This document shows positions 7,367 through 12,737 of a stretch of DNA of 19,948 bases, piece by piece. Source of the DNA: SAR116 cluster bacterium (lineage in GTDB: Bacteria; Pseudomonadota; Alphaproteobacteria; Puniceispirillales; GCA-002684695); the NCBI GenBank assembly GCA_002684695.1, contig NYVQ01000013.1:6104-26051 (forward strand), read 5' to 3'. Positions within the stretch are counted from its first letter, which is position 1, and each line of letters starts with the position of its first letter. The position numbers were made by a program, and so were the translations under genes. A model generated the notes under the pieces. That model saw nothing but the letters and a program-made list of their open reading frames with translations. It made no database searches and was not told the DNA's origin.

Positions 7367-7389
7367 AATAGTACTGTATTATATAAGTG
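7367..7389 (+). repeat. Shared intergenic block copy 1 (AATAG..TAC..GTATTAT..AAGTG)
   Basis: Aligns with 10545-10566: AATAG, TAC, GTATTAT and AAGTG occur in the same order, about 20 matching bases of 22, with small gaps. TATTAT could be a -10 hexamer. Short and AT-rich, so chance is not excluded. Confidence 0.35.
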
Positions 7390-7439
7390 AAACACTATTA
7401 CGTGCATATAAGCAATACCCTCAGTTCATGTATCTAAGT

Positions 7440-7461
7440 AAATGTGTCAACAGACACATTT
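7440..7461. terminator. Perfect 9-bp hairpin in intergenic DNA
   Basis: AAATGTGTC, loop AACA, GACACATTT: a perfect 9-bp stem with a 4-base loop. Only a TTTTG tail follows on the plus strand. It could be a weak terminator for a short RNA read rightward from this spacer, or for the leftward genes at 8269-7561, whose last stop is 99 bases away, or an operator dyad. Confidence 0.35.
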
Positions 7462-7560
7462 TGTTCATCAATTAGTATATCAACGAAATAACAAATTAAC
7501 TAATATCAGTATAGTGAGTGAAGCCCTTTAAAGATTTTTAAATAAATAATTGCTAAAAAC

Positions 7561-7920
7561 TCAGAAGTTCGACCTTACAAATTCTGATACAACAACACCT
7601 CTATTATTGTGTATTTTAAAAACAAATTTCTTTAACTTTTCTTTGATTGCAACACCAAACTCTTCATCAATAATTGCCTGGCATCTTTGATAACCGTCTT
7701 TACTATCATATTCAAAGACCATAGATATTCTATGCTGTTCTTTATTCCATACCTTTGATATAACATGTCTGATTAAACCTGCATCTGATAAGCGAGAATA
7801 AAGGTCTTCCGACCAGATTTCATCAAGAGATTTAAGAAATAGTTCAAGTTCATTCCCACTTGTAAAATCCATAAATAGACTATTAAGGAATGCAGTTTCA
7901 TTAATATCTTTCTTTGTCAT
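7561..7920 (-). CDS. Hypothetical small alpha/beta protein
   Basis: A 119-residue soluble protein that I do not recognise. The N-terminal half is helical (NETAFLNSLFMDFTSGNELELFLKSLDEIWSEDLYSRL). The second half alternates strands and helices (RHVISKVWNKEQHRISMVFEYDSKDGYQRCQAIID, then KKFVFKIHNNRGVVVSEF), which suggests a ferredoxin-like fold such as in small dimeric alpha/beta-barrel proteins. There is one cysteine and no signal peptide or membrane segment. It starts 28 bases after the stop of the GYD-domain gene on the same strand, so the two are probably one transcript. The shared fold type hints at a related job, but this is inference. Confidence 0.6.
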   Translation of the reverse strand: MTKKDINETAFLNSLFMDFTSGNELELFLKSLDEIWSEDLYSRLSDAGLIRHVISKVWNKEQHRISMVFEYDSKDGYQRCQAIIDEEFGVAIKEKLKKFVFKIHNNRGVVVSEFVRSNF

Positions 7921-7948
7921 TTATTTAACCAAACTTGTTTACTTACTT

Positions 7949-8269
7949 CTAATCTTTTGTAGGAGGTGAAAAGTCTACACTTCTTGCTACTTTTCTAACA
8001 CTATCTATGTTAATCGACTCTAATGTATCTATTTCACTGAGAGTTCCTACAGCTTTTGCTTTTAAGTTCATTGCAGCAATCATATCAAAAGTATCAGCTT
8101 CAGTTATAAGGCAAAAATCATATACACCTCTCGTTAGATGGTAATCTATTAACTTTGCTCCTACACTTTTTGTAAGTTTTTCCATTGCAGCTCTTCTATC
8201 CGAGGAACCATCAATTAGACCTTCGGCACCACTGTTTGAATATTTTCCAAGAACTATATAAATAGACAT
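7949..8269 (-). CDS. GYD domain-containing protein
   Basis: A 106-residue cytoplasmic protein of the GYD family (dimeric alpha/beta barrel). The family pattern is clear: strand IYIVLGKYSNSGAEGLIDG, then SSDRRAAMEKLTKSVGAKLIDYHLTRGVYDFCLITEAD, with GVYD at the place of the name-giving Gly-Tyr-Asp, a helix MIAAMNLKAKAVGTLSEIDT and a C-terminal region with SVDFSPP, as in relatives ending ....YRPPG. Function is unknown; members are often stress- or redox-linked by context. The ATG has a strong site AAAGGAGAT five bases upstream, better than most genes here, so it may be well expressed. It heads a probable two-gene unit with 7561-7920 and is divergent from the oxygenase gene at 8375. Confidence 0.88.
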   Translation of the reverse strand: MSIYIVLGKYSNSGAEGLIDGSSDRRAAMEKLTKSVGAKLIDYHLTRGVYDFCLITEADTFDMIAAMNLKAKAVGTLSEIDTLESINIDSVRKVARSVDFSPPTKD

Positions 8270-8374
8270 TTTATCTCCTTTAAAAATAATAATATTTTAG
8301 TTTATATAATTTTCATAATTATTATAAAACCTAATATTGAATTATTTAAATTTTAAAAGGGTTAAGCAATTATT

Positions 8375-9043
8375 ATGCAAGACAATTTAGATGAGGACAT
8401 TATATTTATAAAGCAGGCTATGTCTAAAGTCCCTGACTATAGTAGGGTTACTGAATTTATTTCTGGACCAGGGATTCACAAATTAAAGCTTAGGTTTGAT
8501 ATTAAAAAACTTAGAAATGATCTTAAAATATTACAGTCCAAGAATAAATCTCAAAACAAGCAAAATGAGAACGGTTTTGGTGTATACCCTTTGACACAAA
8601 GACCTGGACAAAAGGAGTGGACTGAGAACGATTTGTCTGGAAGATATTGGATTAGAGGTGATAAACGTTATAAAGAAGAACCAAGAGAAAAACTAATTGA
8701 AGAAAAACAATTTTCTGAATTTAATCCAAAACTCAAAGGAACCTACTTTGAGAAGGTTTACACTGAATTGATAAAAAGATTTCCAATTGGTCGTATGAGA
8801 ATTTTATCAAAAGGAATATATAATTGTAATTCATGGCATAGAGACCCAGAACCTAGAATCCATATACCAATTAAAACAAACCCAGGTTCTCTATTTATTG
8901 TAAATCACCATTTAACACATTTACCAGCTGATGGTTCCGTGTATTTTACAGATACTAGGGGATACCACACAGCTATAAATGGGGGTGAGTCAACCAGAAT
9001 ACATATAGTTGCTGCATTAGCTTATGAACAAATCAAAAATTAA
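8375..9043 (+). CDS. Aspartyl/asparaginyl beta-hydroxylase-like Fe(II)/2-oxoglutarate oxygenase
   Basis: A 222-residue soluble protein whose C-terminal two thirds look like the Asp/Asn beta-hydroxylase branch of the Fe(II)/2OG (cupin) oxygenases. H155-x-D157 in SWHRDPEPRIHIPI and the distal H198 in YHTAINGGESTRIHIVA form the HxD...H iron triad; R208 is placed to bind the 2OG carboxylate, and TNPGSLFIV and GSVYFTDTRGYH fit the barrel strands. The N-terminal 90 residues are polar and not diagnostic. Substrate unknown: protein side chains, free amino acids and lipids are all hydroxylated by relatives. Its AAGGG ribosome site is somewhat far from the ATG. A 213-base convergent spacer with a palindromic repeat follows. 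Confidence 0.78.
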   Translation: MQDNLDEDIIFIKQAMSKVPDYSRVTEFISGPGIHKLKLRFDIKKLRNDLKILQSKNKSQNKQNENGFGVYPLTQRPGQKEWTENDLSGRYWIRGDKRYKEEPREKLIEEKQFSEFNPKLKGTYFEKVYTELIKRFPIGRMRILSKGIYNCNSWHRDPEPRIHIPIKTNPGSLFIVNHHLTHLPADGSVYFTDTRGYHTAINGGESTRIHIVAALAYEQIKN

Positions 9044-9082
9044 ATAATATATTAGAAGGAAAATAATCATTTACAGTTTAGA

Positions 9083-9102
9083 TGATAAATTAACATTTAT
9101 CA
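9083..9102. terminator. 8-bp AT-rich hairpin after the oxygenase gene
   Basis: TGATAAAT, loop TAAC, ATTTATCA, 40 bases after the oxygenase stop. Perfect stem but no T-run follows, so termination is doubtful; it may only protect a 3' end. Confidence 0.25.
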
Positions 9103-9180
9103 GTGTAGGTTAATATAACACTAATAAATGTTTTACTAATAATTAATGAAAAAAATATTGATAATGAAATACATATACCC

Positions 9181-9222
9181 TCTGCATATGCCATACCCAC
9201 TTAGGGGTAATATATATTAATG
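9181..9222. repeat. Palindromic intergenic element copy A (TACCC..GGGGTA)
   Basis: A 42-bp block: TCTGCATATGCC, the dyad TACCCAC-TT-AGGGGTA (9194-9209), then AATATATATTAATG. It matches 10499-10536 at 36 of that copy's 38 bases, with three short gaps. The dyad fits a 7-2-7 arrangement of TACYYMT-like heptamers as used by NarL/FixJ-type (LuxR_C) response regulators; this link is inference. Here it sits between two convergent genes, where a gene promoter is not expected, so a small RNA or antisense transcript is one explanation. Confidence 0.6.
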
Positions 9223-9256
9223 AGCATTTTGATAGCTGGGATATTTAAATTAGATT

Positions 9257-9625
9257 TTACACAATCCACATAATATAAAGTTCTGCTAATGCTGTAAGCC
9301 CAAACCATCCTATCAGTAAACCTTTAAATCCTCCCCATTGGGTTTCATTAAAACGTTTCCATGCTTTTGTTTTTTTCTCCTTGTCATCAGCATCATCTGC
9401 TTGAACAGCGATATCATCCATAGCATCTAAGGAACCCATTATTCCCATTGCAGTCATAAAAACAAGATAAACACTCGCTGGAATGTATGCATTTGTTAAC
9501 TCAAATCCTACTATTGCAATCAAAACTAAGTGAGAAATAATTATTGTAGTCATAATCCAAAGAAGGTCTCTACTTCTTGCGGTCCATGAACTTATTCTAT
9601 TTGCTCTATCTTGTGCTGTATTCAT
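9257..9625 (-). CDS. Hypothetical three-helix membrane protein
   Basis: A 122-residue integral membrane protein with three predicted helices: about residues 20-41 (LLWIMTTIIISHLVLIAIVGFEL), 46-66 (YIPASVYLVFMTAMGIMGSL) and 98-121 (GGFKGLLIGWFGLTALAELYIMWIV). A basic, polar N-terminus (QDRANRISSWTARSRD) precedes helix 1. Between helices 2 and 3 is a strongly charged loop DAMDDIAVQADDADDKEKKTK, acidic then basic. I do not recognise the family and see no catalytic or metal motif. The start ATG follows a TTGAGG-like site. The gene is isolated, with a 139-base spacer to the glutathione transferase gene on the same strand. Confidence 0.6.
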   Translation of the reverse strand: MNTAQDRANRISSWTARSRDLLWIMTTIIISHLVLIAIVGFELTNAYIPASVYLVFMTAMGIMGSLDAMDDIAVQADDADDKEKKTKAWKRFNETQWGGFKGLLIGWFGLTALAELYIMWIV

Positions 9626-9764
9626 TTTTTACCTCAAAAAAAAGTTAAAGTTAATTGTTTGTTTTTTATTTGTAGGTTGTTTCTTTTACTATATCAGTGA
9701 ATTCTCTTATGACTAACTTACCTTTAGCATTTAATAAGACAAGACAAATTTGAGTTATTTTATA

Positions 9765-10382
9765 CTAAGAAGTTTGATTTTCTAGCACTCTTTGAACTGA
9801 TGCAGTTCCATTAACCTGATTAAATATTTTCTCAAGATTGGACCTTTTGGCGAGTTCATCTATTTTATTTTCATCCCAGTTCATTAATACATAAAAGTAA
9901 AAATCTGCTATCCCACAATTTTTTCCTGATAAGAAACCTTCAACATGTTTTTCTAATATATCGTAACAAACCTTCCTATCTAACTCAGCTTTTTCTTTGA
10001 TGACATTTTCTGTTGAGCCATATCTATCGGGAAAGAAAAAACGGTTGTTTGCATTTAATAATGCTGTAGAGAGGAAAGAAAGCCATTGAAAGCATGTAGC
10101 TCTATCAGGGTTACCAATAGGGGCGATTAAATTAGTATTATGTGTTTCTAACAAAAAATTAATAATTGCAGGTCCCTCAAAAATAGATTGCCCACTAGGG
10201 GTAATCAAAACAGGAACTAATCCTCTAGGCGAAATCTTTTTAAACTCTACAGAATTTCTTTCCTCTGTAGTTGGAAAAATAATATCATATTTTATACCTG
10301 CCTCTTCCATTAATAATTCAATAGCCATTGAACCTAAATAAGGTATGCCATAAAGTTTGTAAGAAGTTATACTATTTCCCAT
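9765..10382 (-). CDS. Glutathione S-transferase family protein
   Basis: A 205-residue cytosolic GST. The N-terminal thioredoxin-like domain runs to about residue 80 (YKLYGIPYLGSMAIELLMEEAGIKYDII, then FKKISPRGLVPVLITPSGQSIFEGPAIINFLLET) with the cis-proline in LVPVL (P57) that contacts glutathione. The rest is the all-helical C-terminal domain, including the capping-type motif GIADFYFYVLMNW. The usual Glu-Ser pair that binds the gamma-glutamyl group is E69-G70 here, a substitution that may weaken or alter glutathione binding. Likely role: conjugation or peroxide/electrophile handling. It starts 116 bases from palindromic element B, whose orientation would allow control of this gene. Confidence 0.87.
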   Translation of the reverse strand: MGNSITSYKLYGIPYLGSMAIELLMEEAGIKYDIIFPTTEERNSVEFKKISPRGLVPVLITPSGQSIFEGPAIINFLLETHNTNLIAPIGNPDRATCFQWLSFLSTALLNANNRFFFPDRYGSTENVIKEKAELDRKVCYDILEKHVEGFLSGKNCGIADFYFYVLMNWDENKIDELAKRSNLEKIFNQVNGTASVQRVLENQTS

Positions 10383-10498
10383 AATGTGAGCTTATATTAA
10401 ATGTTAAACAAAGCAATAATATTTCTTATACTGTTTATGAAAGGGTAGAATTTATTTACTTTCTACTTTTTAATAACGTCCAATAACAATTACCATCA

Positions 10499-10536
10499 TC
10501 TGCATGTGCCTACCCCTTGGGGGTAATATATTAATG
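10499..10536. repeat. Palindromic intergenic element copy B (TACCCC..GGGGTA)
   Basis: TCTGCATGTGCC, the dyad TACCCC-TTG-GGGGTA (10511-10525, perfect 6-bp arms), then ATATATTAATG-type sequence. 36 of its 38 bases match copy A at 9181-9222; copy A has 4 extra bases in three places, which changes the dyad spacing by one base. It lies 116 bases upstream of the GST start. Confidence 0.6.
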
Positions 10537-10544
10537 TGTAATGC

Positions 10545-10566
10545 AATAGATTACGTATTATAAGTG
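10545..10566 (+). repeat. Shared intergenic block copy 2 (AATAG..TAC..GTATTAT..AAGTG)
   Basis: Partner of 7367-7389 (about 20 of 22 bases in order). TATTAT (10556-10561) lies about 38 bases to the right of the centre of palindrome B, a spacing at which it could serve as the -10 of an activator-dependent promoter; no good -35 is present. Inference only. Confidence 0.35.
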
Positions 10567-10631
10567 GTACTTATTTTAATGACTCTCACATCCCATACAG
10601 TAGTTTTATGTAACAGTTAGGGAGAAGTAGG

Positions 10632-10670
10632 TTAAGTGATTCAGAGGGTGTTTTAGGATTCTGTAGGTAG
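10632..10670 (+). repeat. Intergenic repeat copy 2 (TTAAGTG...AGGTAG)
   Basis: Partner of 6302-6342 (about 30 of 39 aligned bases). It is followed by GGTATTAGCATTACC and six T (10689-10694), a weak hairpin plus T-run. AGGGT within the block can also pair with ACCCT just before the T-run. This could be the 3' end of a short RNA. Confidence 0.4.
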
Positions 10671-10682
10671 GAGGTATTAGCA

Positions 10683-10862
10683 TTACCCTTTTTTACTTTT
10701 CCAAGTTCCACCATATTTATAAGTTTCGTGAAATTCTAGTTTAACTTGATTAAGACATTTTCCGCATAAAAACACCCAATCTTTTAGGTTATGAAACTTA
10801 CAACGATAAAGAACTTCCTTTGCATTTTCGCAAAGATAGCAGTCTTTAAATCGAGTTCGCAT
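10683..10862 (-). CDS. Small zinc-ribbon protein (59 aa), paralogue of its neighbour
   Basis: A 59-residue frame: MRTRFKDCYLCENAKEVLY, then FLCGKCLNQ and a C-terminal YKYGGTWKSKKG. Two CxxC knuckles (CYLC at residues 8-11 and CGKC at 33-36) should hold one zinc ion as a ribbon. It aligns along its length with the adjacent 86-residue protein: CxxC, then LYR-x-K, a Trp, CxxC with a Gln four residues later, and YGG. That shared pattern is strong evidence that the frame is real. Its start overlaps the end of that gene by 17 bases in another frame, so translation is likely coupled. Basic ends and zinc knuckles suggest nucleic-acid or protein contact; function unknown. Confidence 0.7.
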   Translation of the reverse strand: MRTRFKDCYLCENAKEVLYRCKFHNLKDWVFLCGKCLNQVKLEFHETYKYGGTWKSKKG

Positions 10863-11106
10863 TTAACTTAAACAATAAAAAATAATTTTTTGGAGGATTT
10901 TCTTTAGGTTGGAACATTCTTTTTTTAACGTTAAAGAAACCCATAGGATAATTTGCATTACCACCATAAATAAGTGCATCACCATAAACTTGTCTAATCT
11001 GTTTCCCACAATTTTTACAAATGTGTATCCATCTCAAATGGAATAGTTCCCATTTCACTCTATAAAGAGTCTTGAATGGTGCATCACATACTACACAGTT
11101 TTTCAT
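10846..11106 (-). CDS. Small zinc-ribbon protein (86 aa)
   Basis: An 86-residue basic protein with a zinc ribbon formed by C4-x2-C7 (CVVC) and CKNC near residues 30-33, separated by APFKTLYRVKWELFHLRWIHI. After the ribbon come KQIRQVYGDALIYGGNANYPMG and a basic, Pro-rich tail ending LLFKLNANSI. The ribbon plus YGG arrangement is shared with the 59-residue product of the overlapping downstream gene, so the two arose by tandem duplication, with this one keeping a longer tail. It starts 17 bases after the stop of the ABM-like gene, in the same direction, and probably belongs to its transcript. Family not recognised beyond the metal site. Confidence 0.68.
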   Translation of the reverse strand: MKNCVVCDAPFKTLYRVKWELFHLRWIHICKNCGKQIRQVYGDALIYGGNANYPMGFFNVKKRMFQPKENPPKNYFLLFKLNANSI

Positions 11107-11123
11107 TTATCTTATAACTCTTT

Positions 11124-11420
11124 TTATTCTTGTGTTAATAAATTCTGACTGAAAACAACTTCACCTTCATTGATTTCCATTTTCAATAACTTACTTAATT
11201 CAGAAACTTTGTCTTTCGTGTTTTGGAATACTTTAACAGCAGTATTTTTATCTTTATAAATATTCACTAAAACTGCTTTATTTGGAGAAATTTTAGTTAG
11301 GGTGATTTGAATTGCTCCTAATTCTGTTAAGTTTTTTGAACCAATATTTTTAAACATTTCTTGCCACATAGTGAGTTGTGTTTCACTTTGTGCAGTTATG
11401 TTAATTATCCTTGCATACAT
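11124..11420 (-). CDS. Ferredoxin-fold (ABM-like) small protein, paralogue of the gene at 5854
   Basis: A 98-residue protein with the same beta-alpha-beta pattern as the product of 5854-6150: MYARIINITAQSETQLTMW, a helix with MFKNIGSK, strands GAIQITLTKISPNKAVLVNIY, a long C-terminal helix and EGEVVFSQN.LTQE. About 55 of 98 residues are identical with no gap. The frame allows an ATG four codons upstream (11432), but 11420 is preferred because GGGGAAA lies at proper distance and MYARI is the shared start. It follows, with a 16-base overlap, a possible small lipoprotein gene, and is followed by the zinc-ribbon pair. The paralogue 5 kb away has no such neighbours. Ligand or activity unknown. Confidence 0.75.
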   Translation of the reverse strand: MYARIINITAQSETQLTMWQEMFKNIGSKNLTELGAIQITLTKISPNKAVLVNIYKDKNTAVKVFQNTKDKVSELSKLLKMEINEGEVVFSQNLLTQE

Positions 11421-11551
11421 AAATTTCCCCATTCACTCACAGTTTTTACATATTCCCATTCACCAAATGCAATTCTTGTTTCTGAATAACCCTTTTTCTC
11501 ATTACAAGAGATAAGGATTAAAATTAGTATTAATATATAAAAGTATCTCAT
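11405..11551 (-). CDS. Possible small lipoprotein (48 aa)
   Basis: An unlisted short frame, 48 residues: MRYFYILILILILISC is a lipoprotein signal with lipobox LISC (Cys16 would be lipidated), followed by a short mature part (NEKKGYSETRIAFGEWEYVKT, then VSEWGNLCMQG). The mature part is only 33 residues, so it may be a true mini-lipoprotein or the remnant of a longer one. Its stop lies 16 bases inside the ABM-like gene, which would couple the two. The ribosome site is weak (GGGAACC). It is divergent from the Surface-adhesin-E-like gene at 11675. Support is the near-ideal signal and the operon position; no homologue is recalled. Confidence 0.45.
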   Translation of the reverse strand: MRYFYILILILILISCNEKKGYSETRIAFGEWEYVKTVSEWGNLCMQG

Positions 11552-11674
11552 AAGGTTCCCGTTTTTTTTATTCCTTCCAGACGATCAATAAAATAATCTG
11601 ACAATTCTATCTAATTTGTAAAGTAAAAAACGTATCTTATTTAATAGGCATTTGTTTCATGTTAACATTTGAAT

Positions 11675-12067
11675 ATGAAACAAATACTCACAATAGCTAT
11701 GCTTTTGTTCATTCTAATTTTTTCATCAGCTTCTTATGTAAAATGGACTAAAGTGGTTGAGCTTGAAAAAGGCATTTCCTTCTATATAGATTTTGAAAAT
11801 ATTAAAAAAGTTGGCAGTTTTATTTTTTGGTGGGATTTAACTGATTACTTAAAACCAACTCAGTATGGTCATTTATCTGCAAAATTATATAGGCAAGGAG
11901 ATTGCAAAACATTTCGTTATAAGTTTTTGCGTTTCTATTTTTATAAAGAGCAAATGGGAACTGGAATTGGCAAAGTGGAAGAACCAGAAGAAAAAGGATG
12001 GCAGTATCCTCATCCTAACTCTGCACAAACAGTAATACTAAAATCTGTTTGTGATTATCATAATTAG
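11675..12067 (+). CDS. Surface-adhesin-E-like secreted protein
   Basis: A 130-residue exported protein. Residues 1-20 (MKQILTIAMLLFILIFSSAS) are a signal peptide. The mature part follows a pattern that I recall for the Surface-adhesin protein E (Adhesin_E) family, abundant in SAR11-type genomes: WTKVVELEKGISFYIDFENIKKVG, then WWDLTDYLKP, LSAKLYRQGDCKTFRYKFL, a Gly-rich MGTGIGKVEEP and WQYPHPNSAQTVILKSVCDY. The two conserved cysteines (in GDC and SVC) may form a disulfide. Role in these free-living cells is unknown; binding of a surface or ligand is inference from the family name. A TTG two codons upstream (11669) is in frame, but MKQ gives the better signal peptide start. Confidence 0.8.
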   Translation: MKQILTIAMLLFILIFSSASYVKWTKVVELEKGISFYIDFENIKKVGSFIFWWDLTDYLKPTQYGHLSAKLYRQGDCKTFRYKFLRFYFYKEQMGTGIGKVEEPEEKGWQYPHPNSAQTVILKSVCDYHN

Positions 12068-12109
12068 AAAGTATTAGTTATGAATAATATATTAATATAT
12101 AGGTTTTAA

Positions 12110-12403
12110 TTATGCTTTATAAGAAAGTTCAGAATTTACTATTCCTGTATCAACTGTAATTTTGCACGAAAATCTATCTTCGTAATCTTTGTTAAAGGCC
12201 TTTAAATTAGGTAAGTTTTTTGCCATGTTTTCTTGACTATCAAAAGTAAAAATACCTAGCCCTTTGTCAGGTGATATATGAAAGGTTTGAAGTTCTAAAA
12301 GTCCATCAAATTGTTTAGGATCAAAAGTTTGTGCCATATATTGATGACCTACATGCATTAATTTAGGATTTGAATATCTAACATTAGAAAAGATACAAAA
12401 CAT
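12110..12403 (-). CDS. Hypothetical small ferredoxin-fold-like protein
   Basis: A 97-residue soluble protein that I do not recognise firmly. The order strand (MFCIFSNVRY), loop/helix (KLMHVGHQYMAQTFDPKQFDGLLEL), strand (TFHISPDKGLGIFTFDSQ), helix (ENMAKNLPNLKAFNKDYEDRF) and strand (SCKITVDTGIVNSEL) is the arrangement of dimeric alpha/beta-barrel proteins, similar in size and topology to the two MYARI proteins, although residues are not alike. The ATG has a clear GAGGAG site. Two His (at HVGHQ) and two Cys exist but form no known motif. The gene lies downstream of tRNA-Leu on the same strand, 172 bases beyond its 3' end, and converges on the adhesin-like gene. Confidence 0.6.
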   Translation of the reverse strand: MFCIFSNVRYSNPKLMHVGHQYMAQTFDPKQFDGLLELQTFHISPDKGLGIFTFDSQENMAKNLPNLKAFNKDYEDRFSCKITVDTGIVNSELSYKA

Positions 12404-12575
12404 CCAAAACTCCTCAATTTTTTAATTTGAAGATTAAATTTAAACATAATTTATTTCTAAAAACAAATATTAAAATTTAGAATGAACATGATTTTTTCAT
12501 CATTTTGCACATCACCACCTTTTGGATTAAACTAAAACACATATAAAGGTGTTACACTAGATGATGGAGAGTATT

Positions 12576-12663
12576 TGGTGCGGCTGAGAGGACTTGAACC
12601 TCCACGGATTATTCATCCACAGCGACCTCAACGCTGCGCGTCTACCAGTTCCGCCACAGCCGC
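12576..12663 (-). tRNA. tRNA-Leu (anticodon GAG)
   Basis: A long-variable-arm tRNA. The acceptor GCGGCTG pairs with CAGCCGC, the D-loop carries the TGGTAGACGC type sequence, the anticodon stem CAGCG/CGCTG encloses TTGAGGT with anticodon GAG (reads CUC/CUU), a long variable arm follows, and the T-loop is GTTCAAGTC. The discriminator is A at 12579 and CCA is encoded (12576-12578). The promoter is visible upstream. The 3' end faces the accessory-like region. Confidence 0.97.
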
Positions 12664-12682
12664 ATAAATAATTTGATTTCAT

Positions 12683-12711
12683 ACTATAACTAACATTACA
12701 ATTACATTCAA
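12683..12711 (-). promoter_or_regulatory. Sigma70-type promoter of tRNA-Leu
   Basis: On the minus strand: -35 TTGAAT (12711-12706), a 17-base spacer, -10 TATAGT (12688-12683), with the tRNA 5' end 19 bases further on. Both hexamers are near consensus and the spacing is ideal. Confidence 0.75.
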
Positions 12712-12737
12712 CTTAGAATTACATTAGAGAAAACTAA

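Larger units (their letters stand above)
7257..7560. other. 304-bp intergenic space with shared motif and hairpin
   Basis: No coding frame is convincing. It lies upstream of the leftward AhpD-like gene and downstream of the leftward gene at 7561. It holds the GTATTAT-containing block shared with 10545-10566 and the perfect 9-bp hairpin at 7440-7461. Base composition is slightly less AT-rich around 7350-7460 than in the surrounding spacers, which would fit a small RNA, but no clear promoter-terminator pair can be drawn. Confidence 0.5.
10383..10682. other. 300-bp intergenic space carrying three shared motifs
   Basis: No coding frame found. In order it holds palindromic element B (10499-10536), the GTATTAT..AAGTG block (10545-10566) and the TTAAGTG..AGGTAG block (10632-10670), each with a partner elsewhere in the window. 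A T-run (10689-10694) follows, inside the 3' end of the zinc-ribbon ORF. This concentration suggests a regulatory region or a small RNA of roughly 100-150 bases read rightward, or the leader of the leftward GST gene. Confidence 0.5.

Noticed and set aside
9201..9256. Short ATG-started frames directly after the palindromic elements (17 and 9 codons)
   Set aside because: No ribosome site, different peptides at the two copies and very short; the TTAATG is more likely part of the DNA motif than a start.
12536..12553. AACAC/GTGTT hairpin downstream of tRNA-Leu as terminator
   Set aside because: Only 5 base pairs with an 8-base loop and no clean T-run; too weak to call.
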